Of a stretch of DNA of 11,285 bases, positions 5,053-11,285 are shown in pieces (position 1 is the stretch's first letter; the number at the start of each line of letters is the position of its first letter). Both the position numbers and the translations under genes were made by a program. Origin of the DNA: Bacillota bacterium (GTDB lineage: Bacteria; Bacillota; Clostridia; Peptostreptococcales; Anaerovoracaceae). The notes beneath the pieces are model-generated. The model saw only the letters and a program-made list of their open reading frames with translations. It had not been told where the DNA came from and ran no database searches. Where the stretch lies: contig JAFYKS010000467.1 of the NCBI GenBank assembly GCA_017537495.1, forward strand, positions 1 to 11,285. The letters are read 5' to 3'.

Positions 5053-7638
5053 GATATTCGTGAATTTTCAAATAAGCTTGCAGAAGCTACTAAGAACATG
5101 TCTGAAGAAGAACGCAACGCTCTGATGAAGATGTTTGAACGCGTATCTGATGATATTGCTAAAACTGAATCTACAGCACAGGCTGCTCCTGCAAAAGAAA
5201 CTCCGGCTTATTATTCTTCTATCGCTGCAGCAACAACAGCTGTTGATGAAGATGGAGTACCTGTAGGACCAACTGAACGTCTCGTAAAACTGAAGGAAAA
5301 CTTCCTGAAACAGGTTCCTTCTATTTCTACATACAGAGCACGTGCCGTAACTAAAATCTACAAAGAAAACCCTGGTATGCCAAAGATTCTGCTCCGTGCA
5401 AAATGCTTCAGATATTGCTGCGAAACAGCTCCACTGGTAATCCAGGACAACGAACTGATCGTAGGTGCACCTAATGGAGCACCAAGAACAGGGGCGTTCT
5501 CTCCTGATATCGCATGGAGATGGATGGTAGATGAAATCGATACAATCGGAACTCGTCCACAGGACCCATTCTATATTTCTGAAGAAGATAAAAGAATCAT
5601 GAGAGAAGAGCTGTTCCCATTCTGGGAAGGCAAATCCATTGATGAATACTGCGAATCCCAGTTCCGTGAAGCTGGTGTATGGGAACTGTCCGGCGAATCC
5701 TTCGTATCTGACTGTTCCTACCATGCAGTAAACGGTGGCGGAGACTCCAACCCTGGTTACGATGTAATCCTGATGAAGAAGGGTATGCTGGATATTCAGC
5801 AGGAAGCGAAAGACCACCTGGCAAAACTGGATTACGAAAATCCGGAAGATATGGATAAAATCTACTGGTATAAATCTGTAATCGAAACTACAGAAGGTGT
5901 TATGGCATATGCAAGACGTATGTCTGAATATGCTGCACAGCTGGCTGCTCAGGAAACTGATCCTAAGAGAAAACAGGAACTGCAGATGATTTCCCAGGTT
6001 AATGCAAGAGTACCTGCTCACAAACCTGAAACATTCTGGGAAGCAATCCAGTCTATGTTCACAATTGAATCCCTGCTGCCAGTAGAAGAAAACCAGACTG
6101 GTATGTCCATCGGACGTGCTGACCAGTACATGTATCCATTCTACAAAGCAGACATCGAGTCCGGACGTATGGATAACTTCCTGGCGTTCGAACTGGCAGG
6201 ATGTATGCTGATCAAACTGTCTGAAATGATGTGGATCACATCTGAAGGTGGTTCCAAGTTCTTCGCAGGTTACCAGCCATTCGTTAACATGTGTGTAGGC
6301 GGTGTAACAAGATCCGGTCAGGATGCTACAAATGAACTGACATACCTGCTGATGGACGCTGTAAGACACGTTAAGATTTATCAGCCATCTCTGGCGTGCA
6401 GAATCCATAACAAGTCTCCACAGAAATACATGAAGAAAATCGTAGATGTTGTACGTTCCGGAATGGGATTCCCTGCGTGCCACTTCGACGATACTCATAT
6501 TAAGATGATGCTGGCTAAAGGCGTATCCATTGAAGATGCAAGAGATTACTGTCTGATGGGATGCGTAGAACCACAGAAAGCAGGAAGACTGTATCAGTGG
6601 ACTTCTACAGCTTACACTCAGTGGCCAATCTGTATCGAACTGGTTCTGAACAATGGTGTACCTCTGTGGTACGGCAAACAGGTAACTCCTGATATGGGAC
6701 CTCTGGAACAGTATCAGACTTATGAACAGTTCGAAGAAGCTGTTAAAGAAATCATCAAATATGTAACTAAGTGGACTTCTGTTGCTACTGTAATCACACA
6801 GAGAGTACACAGAGACCTGGCACCAAAACCATTAATGTCCATCATGTATGAAGGATGTATGGAATCCGGTAAAGACGTGTCTTCCGGCGGTGCAATGTAC
6901 AACTTCGGTCCTGGGGTTGTTTGGTCCGGTCTGGCTACATATGCAGATGCTATGGCAGCTATCAAGAAACTGGTATTCGACGATAAGAAATATACTCTGA
7001 GACAGCTGAACGAAGCACTGAAAGCTGACTTCGTTGGTTACGATCAGATTAAAGCTGACTGTCTGGCAGCACCTAAGTATGGTAACGATGATGACTATGC
7101 TGACCTGATTGCTGCAGACCTGATCAACTTCACAGAAATGGAACACAGAAAATACAAGACTCTGTACTCTGTACTGAGCCATGGTACTCTGTCCATTTCC
7201 AACAATACACCATTCGGACAGCTGACAGGAGCTACAGCAGGCGGACGTGCTGCATGGTCTCCATTATCCGATGGTATTTCTCCAACTCAGGGTGCAGACT
7301 TCAAGGGCCCTACAGCTATCATTAAGACTATTTCCAAACTGTCCAATGATAATATGAATATCGGTATGGTTCATAACTTCAAGCTGATGGCTGGTCTGCT
7401 GGATACTCCTGAAGGAGAAAATGGTATCATCACTCTGCTGAGAACAGCATGCGCTTTCGGTAACGGGGAAATGCAGTTCAACTACATGGACAACAATACT
7501 CTGCTGGATGCTCAGAAACATCCTGAAAAATATAAGGATCTGGTTGTTCGAGTTGCAGGATACAGTGCGTTCTTCACAGAACTGTGCAAGGATGTACAGG
7601 ATGAAATCATCAGTAGAACAATGCTGACTAAATTCTAG
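5050..7638 (+). CDS. cutC: Choline trimethylamine-lyase (glycyl radical enzyme)
   Basis: CutC cleaves choline to trimethylamine and acetaldehyde by glycyl-radical chemistry, inside the microcompartment. The 862-residue sequence carries the full choline signature: Tyr224 and Asp232 in [10 protein letters not shown], Phe405 and Phe411, thiyl Cys505 and Glu507 in MGCVEPQ, Thr518 and Tyr522 in YQWTSTAY, and radical Gly837 in RVAGYSAFF. Each is exactly 16 above the corresponding residue I recall for Desulfovibrio alaskensis CutC (Y208, D216, F389, F395, C489, E491, T502, Y506, G821). This excludes glycerol/propanediol dehydratase, isethionate lyase and pyruvate formate-lyase. Residues 1-30 form an amphipathic helix and 35-70 an Ala/Thr/Pro-rich linker, an N-terminal encapsulation tag typical of BMC-targeted forms. 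cutD follows after 36 bases. Leu is almost always CTG, suggesting high expression. Confidence 0.98.
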   Translation: MDIREFSNKLAEATKNMSEEERNALMKMFERVSDDIAKTESTAQAAPAKETPAYYSSIAAATTAVDEDGVPVGPTERLVKLKENFLKQVPSISTYRARAVTKIYKENPGMPKILLRAKCFRYCCETAPLVIQDNELIVGAPNGAPRTGAFSPDIAWRWMVDEIDTIGTRPQDPFYISEEDKRIMREELFPFWEGKSIDEYCESQFREAGVWELSGESFVSDCSYHAVNGGGDSNPGYDVILMKKGMLDIQQEAKDHLAKLDYENPEDMDKIYWYKSVIETTEGVMAYARRMSEYAAQLAAQETDPKRKQELQMISQVNARVPAHKPETFWEAIQSMFTIESLLPVEENQTGMSIGRADQYMYPFYKADIESGRMDNFLAFELAGCMLIKLSEMMWITSEGGSKFFAGYQPFVNMCVGGVTRSGQDATNELTYLLMDAVRHVKIYQPSLACRIHNKSPQKYMKKIVDVVRSGMGFPACHFDDTHIKMMLAKGVSIEDARDYCLMGCVEPQKAGRLYQWTSTAYTQWPICIELVLNNGVPLWYGKQVTPDMGPLEQYQTYEQFEEAVKEIIKYVTKWTSVATVITQRVHRDLAPKPLMSIMYEGCMESGKDVSSGGAMYNFGPGVVWSGLATYADAMAAIKKLVFDDKKYTLRQLNEALKADFVGYDQIKADCLAAPKYGNDDDYADLIAADLINFTEMEHRKYKTLYSVLSHGTLSISNNTPFGQLTGATAGGRAAWSPLSDGISPTQGADFKGPTAIIKTISKLSNDNMNIGMVHNFKLMAGLLDTPEGENGIITLLRTACAFGNGEMQFNYMDNNTLLDAQKHPEKYKDLVVRVAGYSAFFTELCKDVQDEIISRTMLTKF

Positions 7639-7674
7639 TAAACCGTAGAAACAAAGGCGGGAGAAGTAAAGAAC

Positions 7675-8604
7675 ATGATTGAACGTAAAGCATTCATATT
7701 CAATAGACAAAAATATAATATGTACGACGGACCAGGTGTCCGCACAATGGTATTTTTCAAAGGCTGCCCGCTTCGTTGTAAATGGTGTTCCAATCCGGAG
7801 GGTCTGGAGAAAAAATACCAGATCATGCTGAAACCTACATTCTGCACTTCATGCGGGGCCTGTGTTCCTGCATGTCCGGTCAGAATTCACAAAATTACTG
7901 CTGAAGGTACCCATACAATTAATCGAAAAGTCGACTGTATCGGATGCAATAAATGTGTGGATGTCTGCCTGAACAATGCACTGCAGGTTACAGGTGAGAT
8001 GGCGACGATTTCAGAACTTCTGGATTACATAGAGGAAGACAGAGCATTCTATGAACAGTCAGGAGGCGGTGTTACTCTGGGCGGCGGAGAAGTGACTTCC
8101 CAGCCGGAGGCAGCAACAAATCTCCTGATGGCCTGCAAACAGGTTGGAATCAATACAGCGATTGAAACCTGCGGTTATGCCAAGAAAGATAATTTATTAC
8201 AGATTGCGGAATTTACAGATCTGATTCTCTTCGATATGAAACATATCGATCCGGATAAACATTTTGAACTCACAGGAGTAAGAAATGAAACTATCCTTGA
8301 GAATCTGGAAGAACTGTTAAGACGCAGGCATGATGTGAAAATCAGAATGCCAATGCTGAAGGGAATCAATGACAGTGAAGCGGAGATCCGCGGAGTTATC
8401 GAATTCCTGATGCCATATAAAGATTATAAGAACTTTAAAGGAATCGATCTGCTTCCTTATCATAAGCTGGGGGTCAATAAATACCTGCAGCTGGGCATGG
8501 AATATCCTATCGATGGAGATCCAAGTCTCAGTGAGGAAGATCTGGACAGGATCGAAGGCTGGATCAAGGAATATAATTTTCCGGTTGCAGTAATCAGACA
8601 TTAA
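7675..8604 (+). CDS. cutD: Choline TMA-lyase activating enzyme (radical SAM)
   Basis: CutD uses S-adenosylmethionine and a reduced [4Fe-4S] cluster to abstract hydrogen from the glycine of CutC (Gly837 here), forming the stable glycyl radical. At 309 residues it has the expected length. The radical-SAM motif is C31-x3-C35-x2-C38 (GCPLRCKWC), preceded by DGPGVRT. A ferredoxin-like insertion follows with two further four-cysteine sets: C57/C60/C63/C67 and C88/C91/C94/C98. GGGEVTSQPE is the SAM-binding glycine-rich segment. This two-cluster insertion is typical of activases of the larger glycyl radical enzymes. The gene lies 36 bases after cutC; the purine-rich site AAAGGCGGGAG is at about 7653-7663, slightly distant from the ATG. 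Assignment to choline rests on pairing with cutC. Confidence 0.97.
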   Translation: MIERKAFIFNRQKYNMYDGPGVRTMVFFKGCPLRCKWCSNPEGLEKKYQIMLKPTFCTSCGACVPACPVRIHKITAEGTHTINRKVDCIGCNKCVDVCLNNALQVTGEMATISELLDYIEEDRAFYEQSGGGVTLGGGEVTSQPEAATNLLMACKQVGINTAIETCGYAKKDNLLQIAEFTDLILFDMKHIDPDKHFELTGVRNETILENLEELLRRRHDVKIRMPMLKGINDSEAEIRGVIEFLMPYKDYKNFKGIDLLPYHKLGVNKYLQLGMEYPIDGDPSLSEEDLDRIEGWIKEYNFPVAVIRH

Positions 8605-8626
8605 GATGTAGAAAGGTGACAGAATT

Positions 8627-8983
8627 ATGCTTGGTTTTATGAATGAACCTACGATAGAGAGAGTCATTCAGGAATCCGTGCCTGGTAAACAGGTTACAAT
8701 CGCACATGTCATCGCATCTCCAATGCCTGACATTTACGAAAGACTGGGCATCGACGACAAGGGAGCCATTGGGATTTTAACAATCTCTCCTTATGAAGCG
8801 GCAATCATTGCAGCAGATGTGGCGACTAAAACTGCCGATGTACAAATCGGATTCCTGGACCGCTTTACCGGTTCCGTAGTTATTTCCGGAGATGTGCAGA
8901 GTGTGGAAACTGCTTTAGAAGCGGTTTGTAACAGCCTGTGCAACCTTCTGGGATTTACAACCGTTCCAATCACTAGAACATGA
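8627..8983 (+). CDS. eutS: EutS/PduU/CutR-type circularly permuted BMC shell protein (copy 2)
   Basis: A 118-residue permuted BMC shell protein, close in length to classical EutS. It has [19 protein letters not shown] (about 14-32), [20 protein letters not shown] and [16 protein letters not shown]. It aligns with copy 1 at 226 over the whole domain with about half the residues identical by eye, without copy 1's N-terminal extension and insertion. The start at 8627 follows AGGTGA (8614-8619) at a spacing of seven; a second Met four codons in would be too far from it. Its stop overlaps the next ATG by four bases (ATGA), so translation of the EutS/EutP pair is coupled. Confidence 0.95.
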   Translation: MLGFMNEPTIERVIQESVPGKQVTIAHVIASPMPDIYERLGIDDKGAIGILTISPYEAAIIAADVATKTADVQIGFLDRFTGSVVISGDVQSVETALEAVCNSLCNLLGFTTVPITRT

Positions 8984-9453
8984 GAAAGAAACGTATCATG
9001 GTCATCGGTCCGAGAGGATGCGGTAAAACATCACTGGTTAATTTTCTTAATGAGTATGATGGGCCCCTTCGCAGGACCCAGGATACAATTTATGGAAAGA
9101 ATACTATTGATGTGCCTAGTGCCTATATCGAGAATGCATGGATGTATAAGCACATGATCGCTTTATCACAGGATGCCTGGTGCATGCTGTTGATGCTGGA
9201 TCAGTCCAGATGTGCAGAAGTATACTCACATGGCTTTGCAAAAGCCTTTCAGGTTCCGGTAATCGGAGTCATCAATAAAAGTGACTTGTCTCCGGAAAAT
9301 GAGGAAATATGTATTCGACAGATGAAAACTATCGGTGTTGATGAACCTTATTTTATGGTAAGTGTTACCGATGGAACAGGCATGAATGAATTGAAGAGTT
9401 ATTTACTTGAATTAAAAGAAAGGTATGGGGGCTATTATGAAGTTCATAACTGA
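8980..9453 (+). CDS. eutP: EutP-type small GTPase (copy 2) with a degenerate G3 motif
   Basis: A 157-residue P-loop protein of the EutP/PduV family, overlapping the preceding shell gene by four bases. G1 is GPRGCGKTS (10-18), G4 is NKSD (99-102) and the G5-like element is SVTDGTG (128-134). The G3 segment reads DVPSAY (44-49) where copy 1 and typical EutP have DTPGEY: the glycine that contacts the gamma-phosphate and the following Glu are both lost. Nucleotide binding seems possible from G1 and G4, but switching or hydrolysis may be altered. Sharing of roles with the copy-1 GTPase at 616 is unknown. The C-terminal 17 bases overlap the next gene. Confidence 0.9.
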   Translation: MRKKRIMVIGPRGCGKTSLVNFLNEYDGPLRRTQDTIYGKNTIDVPSAYIENAWMYKHMIALSQDAWCMLLMLDQSRCAEVYSHGFAKAFQVPVIGVINKSDLSPENEEICIRQMKTIGVDEPYFMVSVTDGTGMNELKSYLLELKERYGGYYEVHN

Positions 9454-9850
9454 AGAGGACTTACGTGATTTGTACAAAAAAGAGCCCTTCATGGAATACA
9501 ATCTGCAGGAAGGTGAGAGACTGACTCCGGGTGCGAGACAGTTCCTTCTAGATAGAGGCATCAACCTGTATGATAATGATCCATTCCTGAATCCTGGATT
9601 TAAAAAAGCAGCTTCTTCAAAAGGTGTTGTGGAAGTGAAAGAAGAGTTTGATAAGCAGTTCGAAGCAAAAAAACAGCTGTGGGCACTTGAAGGAATCAAG
9701 GCGCAGCTGGAAGGTATGGAAGCATCACTTGCAGACCTGCTGAATGAACAGCTGGCAGAGGAAGTATCTGCAGACTTGAACCACGTAATCAACACTTTAA
9801 ACAGAATGATCAACAGTGCAGAAGGAGGGGCAGAATGCCAGAGAAGTTAA
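9437..9850 (+). CDS. BMC accessory protein with a EutQ/EutT-like N-terminal motif
   Basis: A 137-residue protein from the ATG at 9437, chosen because GGGGG at 9427-9431 gives a spacing of five; an in-frame ATG at 9425 has almost no spacing from its site. Residues about 3-46 ([14 protein letters not shown], then ERLTPGARQFLLDRGINLYD) match the pattern that opens EutQ and EutT: an I-T-x-x-D/E-hydrophobic-R helix, then a T-P-x-A-R helix. Neither the EutQ cupin nor the EutT adenosyltransferase catalytic region follows. Instead residues about 60-130 are helical and charged (FEAKKQLWALEGIKAQLEGM, then LADLLNEQLAEEVSADLNHV), perhaps coiled coil. CutC needs no cobalamin, so the motif may be a BMC docking module instead of part of B12 metabolism; that is inference. 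The 3' end overlaps eutJ by 16 bases. Confidence 0.8.
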   Translation: MKFITEEDLRDLYKKEPFMEYNLQEGERLTPGARQFLLDRGINLYDNDPFLNPGFKKAASSKGVVEVKEEFDKQFEAKKQLWALEGIKAQLEGMEASLADLLNEQLAEEVSADLNHVINTLNRMINSAEGGAECQRS

Positions 9851-10674
9851 CATTTGAATATTGCGAACAGATGGTAGCAGACTTCGAAAAGGTAATCAAG
9901 AACCCTATCAGAGAAAAATCTTCTGTTTATTACACAGGTGTCGACCTGGGAACAGCCTGCGTTGTAATTGCTGTACTGGACGAAAATAAACGTCCGGTTG
10001 CAGGCGCTTACAGATATGCAGATGTTGTAAAGGACGGCATGGTGGTAGATTATATCGGTGCTGTTAGAATCGTTCGTGAGCTTAAGGAAGAAATCGAAGA
10101 AAAACTGGGTACAGAACTTATATATGCTGCAGGTGCGATTCCTCCGGGAACAGATGCACTTGATGGCGGAGCAGTAAAAAATGTTATTCAGGGTGCAGGC
10201 TTTGAATTGACAAATATGCTGGATGAATCCACAGCTGCCAATGAAGTTCTGAAAATGAAAAACGGTGCAGTAATTGACATCGGCGGAGGAACAACAGGTA
10301 TTTCCATTCTTAAGGATGGAGAAGTTGTTTACATCGCAGATGAACCGACTGGAGGAACACACTTCTCACTTGTTATAGCGGGTGCTTATGGCAAGACTTT
10401 TGAAGATGCAGAAATCTACAAAAGGGAAGAGAAAAATCACAGAGAATTACTGCCGGTATTAAAACCAGTAATTGAAAAAGTTTCTTCTATAATTTCCAAT
10501 CACATTAAAGACTTTGAAGTAGATGAATTATCTCTGGTAGGCGGTACTTGCTGCCTGACAGATATTGAGAAAGTCATTGAAAAAAGCACAGGAGTTTTCA
10601 CACATAAACCTAAGAATCCAATGTTTGTTACGCCTCTGGGCATTGCCCTGAGCTGCAGACAGGAAGAAATGTAG
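9835..10674 (+). CDS. eutJ: EutJ-type Hsp70/actin-fold ATPase
   Basis: A 279-residue protein of the EutJ family, which has the actin/Hsp70 ATPase fold but no substrate-binding domain. Visible are phosphate-1 GVDLGTA (35-41), IPPGT (102-106), phosphate-2 DIGGGTTG (148-155) and the adenosine motif VGGTCCL (245-251). EutJ is described as chaperone-like in ethanolamine loci; its client is not established. Here it lies between the EutQ/EutT-like gene and two shell genes with no ethanolamine lyase or EutA nearby, suggesting a general BMC job such as shell or cargo assembly (inference). The start follows GGAGGGG (9823-9829) inside the previous gene, and the last codons overlap the site of the next gene. 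Confidence 0.95.
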   Translation: MPEKLTFEYCEQMVADFEKVIKNPIREKSSVYYTGVDLGTACVVIAVLDENKRPVAGAYRYADVVKDGMVVDYIGAVRIVRELKEEIEEKLGTELIYAAGAIPPGTDALDGGAVKNVIQGAGFELTNMLDESTAANEVLKMKNGAVIDIGGGTTGISILKDGEVVYIADEPTGGTHFSLVIAGAYGKTFEDAEIYKREEKNHRELLPVLKPVIEKVSSIISNHIKDFEVDELSLVGGTCCLTDIEKVIEKSTGVFTHKPKNPMFVTPLGIALSCRQEEM

Positions 10675-10689
10675 GAGGTGAAAGTTATG
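10673..10689 (+). promoter_or_regulatory. Ribosome-binding site that sets the start of the short BMC gene
   Basis: AGGAGGTG (10673-10680) is near-perfect and overlaps the eutJ stop. It is seven bases before ATG 10687 by its GGAGG core end, whereas the upstream in-frame GTG at 10678 lies within the site itself and cannot use it. The ATG is therefore the start. Confidence 0.88.
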
Positions 10690-10995
10690 ATCGATTGCAG
10701 AATAATTAAATCTCCTTCTCAGGGAACTATTGATATCCTGATGCGCAGAAAGGGTTCCGGTAGAGATACTAGACCTGAATGTGTAGATGCGGTTGGACTG
10801 ATACAGGGGCGTATGATCGATATGGTCATTGCTGCTGATATCGCTGAAAAAGCTGTTGGCGTTACAGTAGAAGACATTCGAGGCAGCTGCCCTCAGAATA
10901 TGATTTTACTGGCGATTTTCGGAGATACTGCTTCTGTTGAATCAGCACTCAGGGAAATCAAACGAAAAGTGGAAGAAGGTACGAATCTATGTTAA
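10687..10995 (+). CDS. Short BMC-domain shell protein, probably permuted
   Basis: A 102-residue protein. The C-terminal two thirds are a BMC core: AVGLIQGRMIDMVIAADIAE, then MILLAIFGDTASVESALREI. It ends just after the helix following GDTASVESAL and lacks the final strand with IPRPH of ordinary hexamer-forming proteins. Instead an extra N-terminal segment (MIDCRIIKSPSQGTIDILMR, about 1-20) precedes the core, as expected if the last strands have moved to the front, as in EutS/PduU. It lacks the VPGKQ motif of the two EutS copies, so it is a third, more divergent type. Its stop overlaps the vertex-protein start by seven bases. Confidence 0.85.
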   Translation: MIDCRIIKSPSQGTIDILMRRKGSGRDTRPECVDAVGLIQGRMIDMVIAADIAEKAVGVTVEDIRGSCPQNMILLAIFGDTASVESALREIKRKVEEGTNLC

Positions 10996-11102
10996 CAGCA
11001 AAACTGGTAGGCCATATCTGGTCTACGAGAAAAGCAGAAAGCTTAAACGGTTTTAAACTGATGCAGGCCGAAATTATCGGCGGAGGTACAGAAGAAGGAA
11101 AA
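10989..11102 (+). pseudogene. 5' part of a EutN/CcmL-type vertex shell protein (BMC-P), broken at a sequence junction
   Basis: The first ~38 residues (MLTAKLVGHIWSTRKAESLN, then GFKLMQAEII and GGGTEEGK) match the start of BMC-P pentamers, which close the shell vertices: the G-x-I/V-W-x-T-x-K and L-x-G-x-K-L pattern is clear. BMC-P proteins are about 85-95 residues and should continue with a D-x-V-G-A-G-I-G strand and a G-S-S-A-R end. Neither appears in any frame. The frame continues to a stop at 11190-11192 without homology (Pro/Cys/Gln-rich), while another frame from about 11105 reads as SpoIIE. The gene is therefore probably complete in the real genome and cut here by a misjoin or rearrangement. 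The exact junction within about 11095-11108 cannot be fixed. Confidence 0.85.
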
Positions 11103-11104
11103 TC

Positions 11105-11284
11105 AGCAACTCGGCCATGCTGTTTCGTTCAAGCGTTGAATCTCTTGCCACAGCAGACGTTACGGGAATCGACCTGTTTTCCGGGCGTATAGATATGTAT
11201 AAAGCCGGGGCCGCTCCTACCCTTGTACGCAAGGACGGTCGAACAGGAAAAGCCGAAAGCCACTCCCTGCCTGCCGGTATAATA
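11105..11284 (+). pseudogene. spoIIE: Internal fragment of SpoIIE (stage II sporulation PP2C phosphatase), open at the window end
   Basis: In a frame different from the vertex gene, about 60 codons run open to the window end: SNSAMLFRSSVESLATADVT, then IDLFSGRIDMYKAGAAPTLV, then RKDGRTGKAESHSLPAGII. This matches the PP2C phosphatase region of SpoIIE, whose hallmarks are E-S-L-A-T-x-D, I-D-L-F-T/S-G, K-A-G-A-A-P-T and S-L-P-x-G-I. SpoIIE dephosphorylates SpoIIAA to activate sigma-F in the forespore. There is no start or upstream part of the protein here. By hand count, bases 11161-11280 are 67/120 GC (about 56%), and the codons favour GCC, GGG, CGT and CGC, unlike the rest of the window. Confidence 0.85.
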
Positions 11285-11285
11285 A

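Noticed and set aside
5068..6810. Very long open frame (580 codons) on the minus strand opposite cutC
   Set aside because: Its translation is rich in Cys, Phe, Ser and His with no recognisable domain, and it lies antisense to a fully supported cutC. It is a by-product of cutC's biased codon use.
5050..7638. Other glycyl radical enzymes: propanediol or glycerol dehydratase, isethionate sulfite-lyase, pyruvate formate-lyase
   Set aside because: All nine choline-lyase positions checked match CutC at a constant offset of 16, including the Tyr/Asp pair and the Thr/Tyr pair after GCVEP.
9425..9850. Start at 9425 for the EutQ/EutT-like gene
   Set aside because: The nearest purine-rich site leaves only about two bases of spacing; the ATG at 9437 has GGGGG at a suitable distance and directly precedes the conserved FITEEDLR segment.
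11103..11192. C-terminal 30 residues of the vertex-protein frame as a genuine novel extension
   Set aside because: No BMC-P similarity, and the same bases read in another frame give clear SpoIIE similarity, so the tail is out-of-frame sequence.

Overview
The window is most of a choline-degrading bacterial microcompartment (BMC) locus. The key enzyme is choline trimethylamine-lyase (CutC), a glycyl radical enzyme, next to its radical-SAM activase CutD. Every CutC residue I could place (Tyr, Asp, two Phe, Cys, Glu, Thr, Tyr, radical Gly) sits at one constant offset of +16 from the numbering I recall for the Desulfovibrio enzyme, so the substrate call is firm. The setting is a GRM1-like choline BMC. 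The host looks like an anaerobic member of the Clostridia/Firmicutes: purine-rich Shine-Dalgarno sites, moderate GC, all genes on one strand, and EutS/EutP/EutJ/EutN-type accessory genes. I cannot name the genus.

Layout. Unit 1 (1-1092) holds the 3' end of a regulator with a GyrI-like effector-binding domain, a EutS-type permuted shell protein and a EutP-type GTPase, and ends at a Rho-independent terminator. A 315-base non-coding region (1093-1407) contains two terminators, then a promoter with a perfect -35 and a perfect -10 but a 20-base spacer, and a 15-base perfect palindrome at the predicted transcription start. Unit 2 (from 1408) runs in order: DMT-like membrane transporter, an 86-residue winged-helix-like protein, a tandem-domain shell protein (BMC-T), an acylating-aldehyde-dehydrogenase homologue, cutC, cutD, a second EutS/EutP pair, a small EutQ/EutT-N-terminus-like protein, EutJ, a short permuted BMC protein, and the start of a EutN/CcmL-type vertex protein.

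Working model. Choline enters (the transporter is a candidate). CutC, activated by CutD, cleaves it inside the shell to trimethylamine and acetaldehyde, and the shell retains the toxic aldehyde for conversion to acetyl-CoA and ethanol. The aldehyde dehydrogenase upstream of cutC has alanine where the catalytic cysteine should be, so the active acetaldehyde dehydrogenase, the alcohol dehydrogenase, the phosphotransacetylase and the canonical hexameric shell proteins probably lie beyond the window.

The right end is abnormal. At about 11,100 the vertex-protein homology stops mid-gene, and the rest, in another frame and at about 56% GC, encodes an internal piece of SpoIIE, the sporulation phosphatase. 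This is most likely an assembly chimera, or otherwise a real rearrangement.
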